NCBI GenBank assembly: GCA_963620595.1
Contig: CAVFAY010000011.1
Location: forward strand, 1-64,000
Length of the DNA: 64,000 bases
Origin: Butyricicoccus_A sp963620595
Lineage (GTDB): Bacteria; Bacillota; Clostridia; Oscillospirales; Butyricicoccaceae
Direction: 5' to 3'
Shown here: positions 25,668 through 34,500 of the stretch, piece by piece
Position numbering within the stretch: the stretch's first letter is position 1
How the letters are laid out: every line of letters begins with the position of its first letter
Program-made: the position numbers and the translations under genes
Notes under the pieces: generated by a model
The model's input: only the letters and a program-made list of their open reading frames with translations
Databases searched by the model: none
What the model was told of the DNA's origin: nothing

Positions 25668-26204
25668 ATGGACTTGACGGAAAAACGAGTAAACAGTAAA
25701 TATATCTTTCATGGAAAAATCATGACGGTTCGTGTGGATGATGCGCTGCTGCCGAATGGCGAGCCGTGCACCCGCGAAGTATGCGAGCACCCGGGCGGCG
25801 TTGGCGTGCTGGCGATAGATGAAAATCGCATCGTCACTCTGGTACGCCAGTATCGGTATCCCTATGCGGAGACCACGCTGGAGATTCCGGCGGGAAAAAT
25901 GGATCGCGGTCCGGAGGATGCAGAGCAGGCGGGTCGTCGGGAGCTGTCGGAAGAGACCGGTCTGACTGCGGGACAAATGATTTCTTTGGGAGAAATTTGG
26001 CCGTCTCCGGGATTTATGGATGAGCGATTATATTTATATTGCGCCAAGGATTTGGCACAGGGCGAATGCCATCCGGATGAAGATGAATTTGTAGAAATTG
26101 TGCGTATGCCGTTTGAAGAGCTATGCCAGCGCATTGCATCGGGAGAAATTCACGATGCCAAGACTGTGGCGGCTGTGGGCAAGGCACTGATTATGGGTCT
26201 GTAA
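25668..26204 (+). CDS. Nudix hydrolase, ADP-ribose pyrophosphatase type
   Basis: A 178-residue nudix protein. The box is at about residues 80-105 (PAGKMDRGPEDAEQAGRR, then ELSEETGL); the REL-x-EE-x-GL core is intact, but the spacing between the first glycine and the glutamate is six residues rather than five. The surrounding pattern (VRQYRYPYAETTLEIPAG before it and PSPGFMDERLYLY after it) fits ADP-ribose pyrophosphatases, which hydrolyse ADP-ribose to AMP and ribose-5-phosphate. The ATG at 25668 is preceded by AAAAGGAG; upstream in-frame codons lie across the promoter. It is first in a run leading into the YycHI-like genes. Confidence 0.88.
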   Translation: MDLTEKRVNSKYIFHGKIMTVRVDDALLPNGEPCTREVCEHPGGVGVLAIDENRIVTLVRQYRYPYAETTLEIPAGKMDRGPEDAEQAGRRELSEETGLTAGQMISLGEIWPSPGFMDERLYLYCAKDLAQGECHPDEDEFVEIVRMPFEELCQRIASGEIHDAKTVAAVGKALIMGL

Positions 26205-26222
26205 GACAGGAGAATACCATTC

Positions 26223-27218
26223 ATGCGAAAAACATTGCAGAAAAAACTGACGGGAAGTATGTTGGTCGCTGTGGCAGCAGCACTGGTGATTGTGTCTGTC
26301 TGCCTGCTGTTTGGCATGGCGCACTATGCCAGCACACAGTTTGAGACAGAGGTATCTCAGGTACTCACGACGGATTTGCTGTCAGAAATGAACGAAAATG
26401 CGACGGGCAGCGCAGACAGTGCCGCTGCTGAAACGGAAAAGATTCTCAGTGCCTATGCCGGACAGCTTCGCTTAGGCTCCGGCAGAAGCTATTCGATTTG
26501 GGATGCTGCAACGGGAGACCGTCTGGCGGGTGACGAAAATGCGGTGATGACGGATAATATCGTCACAGCCATGAGCGGTACGGTGGGAAATGCCATGCCG
26601 CTGCTGCCGACCAACATGGATATTGCGGTTCCTGTGACCGGCGAGAGTGCACTGATTGTGGATATTCAGGATGATGGAAGCGCCATGCGTGCGATGATGG
26701 CGCGTCTGGCTGTTTTGCTGCTGGCGGGATTGGTGCTCAGTCTGCTTGCGGCTGCCGGTATCAGCTGGGTGCTGGCAAAATCGTTTTCGGATTCTGCTGT
26801 GCAGACTGCGGAAGAACTGCGGGAGCAGAACAATCAGGCGCTCAAGCCGAACGGTGACTGGGAGGCAATGGCGGCGGCTCTGTATGCACCGGAGAAAAAA
26901 CACAAGAAGGGCAGAGACCGCACCGCACTCGATGTGCTGCTGCCGTTTTTGCAGGAGGGCTATGTTCTGTTCCAGGCGGACGGCAAGGTGCTTGAGATCA
27001 ACGTCATGGCAGAGCAGCTGCTCGGTGTGACGATGAAAGCAGGCGAACCGCTGTTTTTTGACACGGTATTTCACGATGTACCGATACCGACGGCTGAGCA
27101 GAGCCTGATTCGCGGCAAGCTGCATCAAAATGACCATACCTTGGACATCACGTTTGCGGCACTCGAACCGGGGCTGTTTGCGGCAATCGTGCTGCCTTCG
27201 GACAGGAGGGCACAATGA
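26223..27218 (+). CDS. WalK-like membrane sensor lacking a kinase domain
   Basis: A 331-residue protein with a WalK-like N-terminal plan: membrane span at about residues 14-35, extracytoplasmic sensor of about 125 residues, second span at about 160-185, then a linker and a PAS-like domain at about 235-325 (FLQEGYVLFQADGKVLEINVM and AEQLLGV). It stops there: no HisKA histidine box and no ATP-binding N, G1 or G2 boxes follow in any frame, because the next gene starts inside its stop (ATGA). The genes after it resemble yycH, yycI and yycJ, which in Bacillus lie behind walRK. It therefore looks like a sensor that has replaced or lost the WalK kinase; no response regulator is encoded nearby. ACAGGAGAATACC precedes the ATG. 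Confidence 0.75.
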   Translation: MRKTLQKKLTGSMLVAVAAALVIVSVCLLFGMAHYASTQFETEVSQVLTTDLLSEMNENATGSADSAAAETEKILSAYAGQLRLGSGRSYSIWDAATGDRLAGDENAVMTDNIVTAMSGTVGNAMPLLPTNMDIAVPVTGESALIVDIQDDGSAMRAMMARLAVLLLAGLVLSLLAAAGISWVLAKSFSDSAVQTAEELREQNNQALKPNGDWEAMAAALYAPEKKHKKGRDRTALDVLLPFLQEGYVLFQADGKVLEINVMAEQLLGVTMKAGEPLFFDTVFHDVPIPTAEQSLIRGKLHQNDHTLDITFAALEPGLFAAIVLPSDRRAQ

Positions 27219-28783
27219 GCAAGGAACGATTGCCGAATAGACGGATTCGCCGAGCAATCGCGCGCTGGTTTGCTCGACACAGAGAGATATGGCGCAATGG
27301 CATTTTAGTTGTCTTGGTGGCGGCGATACCGGTACAGGGTGCGCTGCTGTGGCGGCAGGCTCTGCCGCAGGTCACGCTGTCTCTGCCGCAGTGGCTGACA
27401 GCATCGGATCAGACTGACACTGATGCGGCCGCCGGTGCGATGCCGATTCGTTTTGTCTCGCGCAGCAAAAACGGTGTGTACGGTGCAGAATACAATACAG
27501 ACAGCGTCAAGCAAGCGTATGAGCAGACAGCGGATGTCTGGATGCAGGCGCTGTCTCACGCGGCAAAACCGCACCCGACAACAATGGAAACATATAGTCA
27601 GGCACTCAAGCAGCAACTGCTCATGATGCAGTATGACGGACAGGTTCCGGCGGCAATGATCGCCAATTGGCTGGGATGCTCTGACACAGAAAATTTGACG
27701 GATTGTGCGCTGGGAACCGCAGTTTTGTCCAAGAGCAAGGACGGCTATATGCTGTACTTCCGAGACAGCAGCAGCGGCGTCATTAAATGCGCAGAGACCT
27801 CGGTACAGGATGAGGATTTTCAGCTGTCTGTCGAGCAGTTTGAGCCGAACGGCTGCAGCTTGGCGGTAGACGAAAAGACTGTCGTTATTTCACCGGATGT
27901 CCTGTATCATGCAGGCGGCATGACCTTTGATGTGATGTCCTTTGCGCCGTACACCGGCGAGGACGGCATTGAGGATGTGCTTACAGCGTTTGGGCTCCAG
28001 GCAGAGGACGCGGTACAGCGTGCCTATACCTCTGGCGGAAAAACGGTATATGTATCCGGTGAAAATACATTTCGCTTGGGAAAAGACGGCACAGCGGTGT
28101 ATGACGGAAGCGGCATTGGCGTGACCGCCGCGCATGGACAGAAGCTGTACCAGCAGTATGTTCAGACCGCGTATCGGCTGACCGGTGAGACCTTGGAAGC
28201 GATCGGAAGCGGTGCACAGCCGTCTCTCAAAAAGACATATACCGATGACGATGGACGGTTTATTGTCGTGTATGGGATGCAGATTGACGGCGTGCCGGTA
28301 GATAATGCGGTGTCCGGCTATGTTGCGCGCTATACATTTGACGATGGCATGCTAACACACGCGGAGCTGGCACTGCGTACCTGCCAATCGACGGGGGAGA
28401 CGATTGCCGTCATGCCGGAAAAACAGGCGGCAGCATCTCTGTCATTCGATGCAGACGCGGTTCTCAGCCTGCGCTATGTCGATCAGGCAAAGGAAACGGA
28501 AAACGGCTGGAACAGTGCGTATGCCGATGCGTCCGGTATGGACAGTGCCGACTGGAATGCAGAAGATAACGATACCGACCTGTCATGGGACGAAACGCAG
28601 GACAGCACGAGCACGACAGCTTGGTATGATACGACCGGCACAGCAGTATCTCCGCGGTGGTATGTTCTGCAATACGGTAAGGAGGATACAAAGAACGAGA
28701 TCAATCGAACGCTGACACCGGATCATATCACGGTCGTCATGCAGGACTTTGACCATCTGATTCAGGGAGGTGGCGCATCGTGA
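27215..28783 (+). CDS. yycH: YycH-like regulatory membrane protein
   Basis: A 522-residue protein with a basic cytoplasmic N-terminus, one span at about residues 28-46, and a large extracytoplasmic region ending in a Ser/Thr/Asp-rich segment and a final RWYVLQYGKEDTKNE-type module. It resembles YycH, which in Bacillus contacts the WalK transmembrane helices and holds the kinase in check. Similarity is weak in sequence and rests on size, topology and position. It overlaps the sensor gene (ATGA) and the next gene (GTGA). GACAGGAGGGCACA precedes the ATG. With no WalK here its partner may be the kinase-less sensor. Confidence 0.68.
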   Translation: MSKERLPNRRIRRAIARWFARHREIWRNGILVVLVAAIPVQGALLWRQALPQVTLSLPQWLTASDQTDTDAAAGAMPIRFVSRSKNGVYGAEYNTDSVKQAYEQTADVWMQALSHAAKPHPTTMETYSQALKQQLLMMQYDGQVPAAMIANWLGCSDTENLTDCALGTAVLSKSKDGYMLYFRDSSSGVIKCAETSVQDEDFQLSVEQFEPNGCSLAVDEKTVVISPDVLYHAGGMTFDVMSFAPYTGEDGIEDVLTAFGLQAEDAVQRAYTSGGKTVYVSGENTFRLGKDGTAVYDGSGIGVTAAHGQKLYQQYVQTAYRLTGETLEAIGSGAQPSLKKTYTDDDGRFIVVYGMQIDGVPVDNAVSGYVARYTFDDGMLTHAELALRTCQSTGETIAVMPEKQAAASLSFDADAVLSLRYVDQAKETENGWNSAYADASGMDSADWNAEDNDTDLSWDETQDSTSTTAWYDTTGTAVSPRWYVLQYGKEDTKNEINRTLTPDHITVVMQDFDHLIQGGGAS

Positions 28784-29889
28784 AGCTGTGGAAAAAGCGG
28801 CAGGATAAGCCGCAAAAGACAGCGAATATCCGTCTGTGGAGCGGCGTGAAAAATACAGCGATTGCCGTCTTGCTCGTGGTCAATCTGGTGCTGCTGGCGG
28901 CGCTGGGCTGTGTGAAGGGCTATGATACTTGGATTCGGCACAAAACACATCAGCAGATTGACAGTATGCTCGCAAAGCAGGGGATTCTGTGCGGCTCCAG
29001 TGTGTACCGCGCGATGGAGAACGTGCCGCAGGCATATACCCTGCGTGCAGATGAAAATGCAGAAAAGCAGTTGGCATTTGCTCTGCTGAGCGGAGATATT
29101 CAGACCGAAGCCAAGGGAAATACTGCGGTTTGGAGCGGTGACAATGGAACCGTATCGTGGTCTCAGTCGGGTAAGCTGGATGCCAGCGTGCAGCTGTCCG
29201 ATGTAGAAGCCCCGCAGGATACCGATCAGGCGGTAAAAGTGGTGTTTGAACTGCTGCAAAAGGCGGGATTTTCCGTACCGGAAAAGCAGATCGCTGCCAC
29301 ACAGGACAATACCGGCTTTGCCGTCAGTGTGCAGCAGGAAATTGAAGGCACAGAGCTGATTGGATGCAGCTTGAATATTTCCATTGCGTCGGACAATATT
29401 TTTACAATTACCGGAACTTGGTGTGAAGGCACCGCACAGCCGCTGGAAATTCGTGCGCTGGAAACCTATTCTGAACAACAGGCGTTGTTCCAGTTCCTCG
29501 CAGCGAAGAGCGGTGCGGGACAAATTCTCAATGTGCAGGCGGCATATGTTCTGTCCGATCGGAGCGGAGGACGGTTTGCTACCATTCCCTGCTGGCGATT
29601 TTCTACCGATCAGGGAGATTTTATTTTGAATATTCTGACCGGAAAAGTGGTTACAGCGGAGAGTATTGGAGAGACCAGTCTGGCAGGCGATACCAATGGA
29701 GCAGGAAGCGGCAGTGCACCGGATGCCGGTTCGGGTACATCGGCGGCATGGACACAACCGGACACGGATGCGGCAGACACGGAGACAGAGGAGCCGTCTG
29801 AGTTCGGCACAGCCAATGGCACATCAAATGCTGAGACACAACAAAACGAAGCAGATGCGACCGATGATATTTGGAATGTCGAAGGATGA
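28780..29889 (+). CDS. yycI: YycI-like regulatory membrane protein
   Basis: A 369-residue protein with one N-terminal span (about residues 26-46, TAIAVLLVVNLVLLAALG) and an extracytoplasmic domain of two or three repeated YycI/PepSY-like beta segments (about residues 50-300). It ends in a low-complexity acidic, Ser/Thr/Gly-rich tail to the C-terminus. The GTG start overlaps the yycH stop and follows CAGGGAGGTGG. In Bacillus YycI pairs with YycH in the membrane to regulate the WalK kinase. The acidic tail is longer than usual for the family. Confidence 0.68.
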   Translation: MKLWKKRQDKPQKTANIRLWSGVKNTAIAVLLVVNLVLLAALGCVKGYDTWIRHKTHQQIDSMLAKQGILCGSSVYRAMENVPQAYTLRADENAEKQLAFALLSGDIQTEAKGNTAVWSGDNGTVSWSQSGKLDASVQLSDVEAPQDTDQAVKVVFELLQKAGFSVPEKQIAATQDNTGFAVSVQQEIEGTELIGCSLNISIASDNIFTITGTWCEGTAQPLEIRALETYSEQQALFQFLAAKSGAGQILNVQAAYVLSDRSGGRFATIPCWRFSTDQGDFILNILTGKVVTAESIGETSLAGDTNGAGSGSAPDAGSGTSAAWTQPDTDAADTETEEPSEFGTANGTSNAETQQNEADATDDIWNVEG

Positions 29890-30121
29890 TTTTGTGCATC
29901 CCGTACCAAAAAAATACTTTTTGACCTGTAAAACTGTTTTTTTGAAGGAAAACCGGCGGGAATGTAAAAATCGTTTGCGTTCTTGCAATAGTTGTGTTAA
30001 CATAGTATTCGTATATATGCGCTGATAGGAAATTCTTGAAGCGCACATGAATGAAGGTTAAATAGAGGGTAACTGGGAAAACAACTATCCTGGCAGTTAG
30101 GATTTTAAGGAGAAGGTTTCG

Positions 30122-31390
30122 TTGGAGAAATATATCATCAAGGGCGGACATCCGCTGAACGGCGAAGTCACGATCAGCGGTGCGAAAAATGCAGCCGTTG
30201 CTATCGTACCGGCAACATTGATGGTTGATGGGCCGTGTATTATTAAAAATGTTCCGAATATTGTTGATGTCATGCTGCAGTTTGAGATTCTCGAAAAGAT
30301 GGGCATGAAAATTACCCGTTTGGATGAGACAACCATTCAGATCGAGAAGGGCGCAATGGATCTGGAAAACCCGGAGACATTTGAACTGATGACACGCTTG
30401 CGCGCTTCGTACTATTTTATCGGTGCAGAGCTGGGCAGATATGGACATGCCCGCGTGGCGATGCCGGGCGGATGCAATTTCGGCGGCATTCGTCCTGTTG
30501 ATCAGCACATTAAGGGCTTTGAGCGACTCAACAGCTATGTTCGCTTTGAGCCGGAAGGCTTTATCTCGGTCGTTGCGCCGGATGGTCTGGTCGGCAACCA
30601 TATTTATTTTGATGTGGTTACTGTCGGTGCAACGATGAATGTCATGCTCGCCGCTGTCTTTGCACAGGGTCAGACCGTGATGGAAAATGTGGCAAAGGAG
30701 CCGCACATCGTCGATTTGGCAAACTTCCTCAATCAGATGGGTGCTGACATCAAGGGTGCCGGAACGGACAAAATTGTCATCAACGGCGTGGAGAGCCTGC
30801 ATGGCGGTACGTATTCGATTATTCCGGATCAGATTGAGGCAGGTACTTATATGGCGGCTGTTGCAGCCTGCGGCGGAAATATTCTCATCAAGAATGTCAT
30901 TCCAAAGCATCTGGAATGTATCGGAACGAAGTTGGAGGACATGGGCGTTAAGGTCGAGATGTATGATGACTCGGTTCGCATCATCCGAAAAGGTCCGTTG
31001 CGCCATACTAACCTCAAGACCACGCCGTATCCGGGATTCCCGACCGACATGCATCCGCAGATGGCGGCAGTAATGGTGCTGGCAGATGGCTCCAGCCGCA
31101 TCACAGAGGGTGTTTGGCCGAACCGCTTCCGTTATACAGAAGAGCTGAAGAAGATGGGTGCACGCATCAGCGTTGATACGGATACTGCTGTGATTGAAGG
31201 TGTACCGGATTTGTGTGGTACCGATGTTGTTGCGCATGACCTGCGTGCAGGTGCAGCAATGGTCATTGCCGGTTTGGCAGCACGAGGTGTGACAACGATT
31301 GGCAACATTGGTTACGTCGAGCGCGGATATGAAAACCTGGTTGAAAAGGTATGCGGCATCGGCGGCGAGATGAAACGAGTGAACGAATAA
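30122..31390 (+). CDS. murA: UDP-N-acetylglucosamine 1-carboxyvinyltransferase
   Basis: A 422-residue enzyme of the first committed step of peptidoglycan synthesis, transferring enolpyruvate from PEP to UDP-GlcNAc in the cytoplasm. N-terminal motif GGHPLNGEVTISGAKNAAV carries the conserved Lys-Asn pair. The PEP-binding, fosfomycin-sensitive cysteine is in MPGGCNFGGIRPVDQHIKGF. The start is TTG at 30122, preceded by TTAAGGAGAAGG at ideal spacing; no ATG is available at the homologous position. A gap of 232 bases from yycI contains a possible promoter of its own. Its position between yycI and yycJ links wall-precursor synthesis with the Wal accessory genes. Confidence 0.95.
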   Translation: MEKYIIKGGHPLNGEVTISGAKNAAVAIVPATLMVDGPCIIKNVPNIVDVMLQFEILEKMGMKITRLDETTIQIEKGAMDLENPETFELMTRLRASYYFIGAELGRYGHARVAMPGGCNFGGIRPVDQHIKGFERLNSYVRFEPEGFISVVAPDGLVGNHIYFDVVTVGATMNVMLAAVFAQGQTVMENVAKEPHIVDLANFLNQMGADIKGAGTDKIVINGVESLHGGTYSIIPDQIEAGTYMAAVAACGGNILIKNVIPKHLECIGTKLEDMGVKVEMYDDSVRIIRKGPLRHTNLKTTPYPGFPTDMHPQMAAVMVLADGSSRITEGVWPNRFRYTEELKKMGARISVDTDTAVIEGVPDLCGTDVVAHDLRAGAAMVIAGLAARGVTTIGNIGYVERGYENLVEKVCGIGGEMKRVNE

Positions 31391-31453
31391 GCTCTTGCAG
31401 CTTTGCGGGGAACTGCCGAGGCAGTTCCTCGTTTTTTGTCGAAGGAGATACCA

Positions 31454-32257
31454 ATGAGTTTTTATTATTCTGTGGCTTCCGGTTCCTCGGGAAACTGCGC
31501 TGTGTGGCAGTCCGGCGAGACATCGGTGCTGATTGATTTAGGCGTGTCGGTTCGCGCGCTCAATCAGGCTCTGCGCCGCATTGATATGGAAATTGCCGAT
31601 TTGTCTGCGGTGCTGCTCACGCATGAGCACACAGACCATATCAAGGGTTTGGCGACATTTGTCAAAAAATATGAGCTGCCGGTATATGCATCGTTTGGTA
31701 CGGCAGCAGCTATTCTGCAAAAGCTGCCGCAGGCAAAAAAAAATCTCCGCATGTTTGCGGGCGGAGAAGAGTTTTCTATTGAGCAGCTGCATGTGCAGTC
31801 CGTGCCGATCTCTCATGACGCCGCAGAACCGGTTGCCTATCGCATTGACGGCGGCGGGCATCAGCTGGGTTATGTGACGGATACCGGCTTTTTGTCTGAG
31901 ACCGTTCGACAGACTATTTGCGGCTGTGACACGGTGGTGCTGGAGTCCAATCACGATGTCGATATGCTCAAGCATGGCCCATATCCGTTTTATTTGCAGC
32001 AGCGCATCCGCGGCAAGCTGGGACATTTATCCAATGAAGCGTGCGCGGTCGGGGCGTTGGAAGCGGTTAAAAACGGCGCAAAACGGCTCGTTCTGGCGCA
32101 TTTGAGTGATAAGAATAATAATCCATTGACTGCACTGCGATGCACACAGCACGCGCTGAGCGGCACGGACTGCGAGGTATATGTTGCGCCGCGCGGCGCA
32201 ATGGAACAGCCGATTCCACTGACAGAGGAGGAGAACCAATGCTGCATGTTCGATTGA
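31454..32257 (+). CDS. yycJ: YycJ-type metallo-beta-lactamase fold exonuclease
   Basis: A 267-residue MBL-fold protein. The start MSFYYSVASGSSGNCAVWQ is typical of YycJ/WalJ, and the metal-binding HxHxDH motif is LTHEHTDHIKGL near residue 58. Further ligands are in PISHDAAEPV and ESNHDVDML. In Bacillus-type wal operons it follows yycI; family members are described as 5'-exonucleases linked to DNA repair. GAAGGAGATACC precedes the ATG. It overlaps rlmH by 19 bases. Confidence 0.92.
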   Translation: MSFYYSVASGSSGNCAVWQSGETSVLIDLGVSVRALNQALRRIDMEIADLSAVLLTHEHTDHIKGLATFVKKYELPVYASFGTAAAILQKLPQAKKNLRMFAGGEEFSIEQLHVQSVPISHDAAEPVAYRIDGGGHQLGYVTDTGFLSETVRQTICGCDTVVLESNHDVDMLKHGPYPFYLQQRIRGKLGHLSNEACAVGALEAVKNGAKRLVLAHLSDKNNNPLTALRCTQHALSGTDCEVYVAPRGAMEQPIPLTEEENQCCMFD

Positions 32258-32721
32258 TTTGTGTCGGCAAGCTCAAGGAAAAATTTTATCGAGAGGCGTG
32301 CGCCGAATATGAAAAGCGGCTCAAGGGCTATTGTAAGCTGGAAATTTTGGAGCTGACGGAGCAGCGTCTGCCGGACAGCCCATCGCAGGCGCAGATTGAC
32401 GCGGCACTTGCCAAGGAAGCAGAGACAATTCGGACAAAAATTCCAGCGGGCAGTGCGGTTGTCGCCATGTGCATTGAGGGCGGCACACTGTCCAGTGAAC
32501 AGTTTGCGGACAAGCTAAACAAATGGATGGGAAACGGCGTATCGCATATCAGTGTGCTGATCGGCGGTTCGTGCGGACTGGATGAGAGCCTGAAAAAATC
32601 CGCCCAGCTGCGTCTGTCCATGTCACCGATGACGTTCCCGCATCATCTGGCGCGGGTCATGGTGCTGGAACAGCTGTACCGAGCACTCAATATCGCATCC
32701 GGCGGAAAATATCATAAATAA
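32239..32721 (+). CDS. rlmH: 23S rRNA pseudouridine-1915 N3-methyltransferase
   Basis: A 160-residue SPOUT methyltransferase that methylates pseudouridine 1915 in helix 69 of the 23S rRNA. The SAM-binding knot carries VLIGGSCGLDES, the SPMTFPHHLARVMVLEQLYR segment, and the YHK C-terminus typical of RlmH. The start at 32239 lies within the end of yycJ, after GAGGAGGAGAACCA. The wal-rlmH neighbourhood is common in Firmicutes. Confidence 0.97.
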   Translation: MLHVRLICVGKLKEKFYREACAEYEKRLKGYCKLEILELTEQRLPDSPSQAQIDAALAKEAETIRTKIPAGSAVVAMCIEGGTLSSEQFADKLNKWMGNGVSHISVLIGGSCGLDESLKKSAQLRLSMSPMTFPHHLARVMVLEQLYRALNIASGGKYHK

Positions 32722-32725
32722 CAGC

Positions 32726-32762
32726 GAAATCCGGAGACATCATTCAATGATCTCCGGATTTC
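32726..32762. terminator. Bidirectional terminator between rlmH and pyrC
   Basis: A 12-bp perfect stem GAAATCCGGAGA/TCTCCGGATTTC (32726-32737 with 32751-32762) lies between two convergent genes. Confidence 0.8.
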
Positions 32763-32777
32763 ATTTACTTATATCAT

Positions 32778-34052
32778 TCAAGCATTCTTAAGCGAGGTAT
32801 ATGTGCCGCATACAATGCCCTTGATTTTGCCCTTGAGCGGCTTGCCGGTAAACGGGGTGTTGCTGGACTTGGAGCGGTACGTCGTATACACAACATCCTC
32901 ATTCCAATCTGCAATCATCAGTTCTGCGCGGTTGCCCTCTTCGATGGACTTGCCGGTGAGATTGTAGAACTGTGCCGGATTCTGGCTCATGCGGCGCATG
33001 AGCTGCATCGGCGTGATTTTACCGGTGCACACCAAGGCGGTGTTGAGAACAGAAAAAGCGGTTTCCAGACCGGTAATGCCTGACATGGACTGGTCAAACG
33101 GTTTGTTTTTCTGCTCTGCCGTGTGCGGCGCATGGTCGGTGGCAATCATGTCAATGGTGCCGTCTGCCAGACCGGCGATGAGTGCCTGGCGGTCTTGCTC
33201 TGTGCGCAGCGGCGGATTCATGCGGGCGTTGACGCCATAGGTCAGCACATCATCCTGTGTCAGTGCCAGATGGTGCGGTGTCGCTTCGGCGTGAATATCT
33301 GCGCCGCGCGCCTTGCCCGCGCGGATGAGAGCGACGGATTTGCCGGAGCTGATGTGCTGGAAGGCGACACGAGCGCCGGTCATCAGCGCAAGCTCAATGT
33401 CGCGGGCAATCATCTCTTCTTCAGAGGACGGCATGGCGCCGAGAACATCGAATTTCTTTGCCGCTTCACTGCCGTAATTGACGCCGGGAGACAGCACATA
33501 TGCCGGATCTTCCTCGTGGAAGGACAGCGGGACGCCCAGCGCCTTGGCGCGGCGCATCGCTTCCAAGCACAGCTTGCCGCTGGTCAGATTGACGCCGTCA
33601 TCGGTAAAGCCCGGTGCACCGGCTTCGTGCAGCACTTCAAAATCCACCAGCTCTTTGCCGCCCAGTCCCTTGGTTACGGCACAGTCCTGTAAGACGTGAA
33701 TCATGACGTGACGTGCTTTGTCCTGTACGTACTGTAAGGTTTCCAGATTGTCACAGGTCGGCTTTGTGTTTGCCATGCATACGACGGTAGTGTAGCCGCC
33801 AGCTTCTGCGGCAGCTGCGCCAGTGTAAATATCTTCCTTTTCTGTCTGACCCGGATCGCGGAAATGCACGTGGACATCGACAAGGCCCGGAGAAATCATG
33901 CAGCCGGATGCGTTATAGACGTCCTCCGCGTGGGTTTCTGGAATATGCGGCGCAATGCGGTGAATCAGACCGGCATCGTCGATAAGAATGTCCAGCTTTT
34001 CGCAGGTTTCGGTGTACGGATCGAGAACCGTGCCGTTTTGAATGAGTAACAT
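32778..34052 (-). CDS. pyrC: Dihydroorotase
   Basis: A 424-residue amidohydrolase of the class I (PyrC/AllB-like) type that cyclises carbamoyl aspartate to dihydroorotate in pyrimidine synthesis. The metal-binding GLVDVHVHFRDPGQTEKED is present near residue 55, with further ligands in DHAPHTAEQK near the C-terminus. The start at 34052 follows AAGGAGGTTCTTATG; a longer frame upstream is unsupported. It is a lone pyr gene, so the rest of the pathway must be elsewhere. Confidence 0.94.
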   Translation of the reverse strand: MLLIQNGTVLDPYTETCEKLDILIDDAGLIHRIAPHIPETHAEDVYNASGCMISPGLVDVHVHFRDPGQTEKEDIYTGAAAAEAGGYTTVVCMANTKPTCDNLETLQYVQDKARHVMIHVLQDCAVTKGLGGKELVDFEVLHEAGAPGFTDDGVNLTSGKLCLEAMRRAKALGVPLSFHEEDPAYVLSPGVNYGSEAAKKFDVLGAMPSSEEEMIARDIELALMTGARVAFQHISSGKSVALIRAGKARGADIHAEATPHHLALTQDDVLTYGVNARMNPPLRTEQDRQALIAGLADGTIDMIATDHAPHTAEQKNKPFDQSMSGITGLETAFSVLNTALVCTGKITPMQLMRRMSQNPAQFYNLTGKSIEEGNRAELMIADWNEDVVYTTYRSKSSNTPFTGKPLKGKIKGIVCGTYTSLKNA

Positions 34053-34098
34053 AAGAACCTCCTTGTGTTTTCTATCATTGGAGTAGATCGGTTTTGAT

Positions 34099-34377
34099 TT
34101 ACGGCAAAACCGGTGTGTGTGAATAAAACAGCCAAGCGCACAGGGCAAGCTGTCCTGCAAAAATGAGTGGAATACCAATCATGAATCGTTTGTGCTTGGT
34201 TTTGTGACGAATGGTGCGCATCGTCAGATAGATGCCAGGACAGCCACCGAGAACGCATAACGCAAACAGCGTTTTCTCCGGCACACGCCATGCACCGCGC
34301 TGGGCTGCGCGCTTATCATGTATCGTGACGAAAATGCCGATGCAATTGATGAGTAAGAGCCAGAAAAACAGAATCAT
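34099..34377 (-). CDS. DUF1294 small membrane protein
   Basis: A 92-residue protein with three hydrophobic spans. The family signature is DKRAAQRGAWRVPEKTLF, followed by GGCPGIYLTMRTIRHKTKH. DUF1294 proteins are widespread small inner-membrane proteins of unknown function. It lies 46 bases upstream of pyrC on the same strand and may be co-transcribed with it. Confidence 0.85.
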   Translation of the reverse strand: MILFFWLLLINCIGIFVTIHDKRAAQRGAWRVPEKTLFALCVLGGCPGIYLTMRTIRHKTKHKRFMIGIPLIFAGQLALCAWLFYSHTPVLP

Positions 34378-34500
34378 GTGAAGTCTCCGTGAATAATATT
34401 AAAAAGTTAGCAGCATGGTTGTTATTTTGCTGGTTATCGTGTATGATAAAAAGTGGTTTTGTAAAAGCCGAAACATAATTTTAGATGGGAAGGAAAATAC

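Noticed and set aside
29651..31237. 528-codon open frame antisense to yycI and murA
   Set aside because: Crosses a real intergenic region and an unambiguous murA; no supporting start signal or family similarity.
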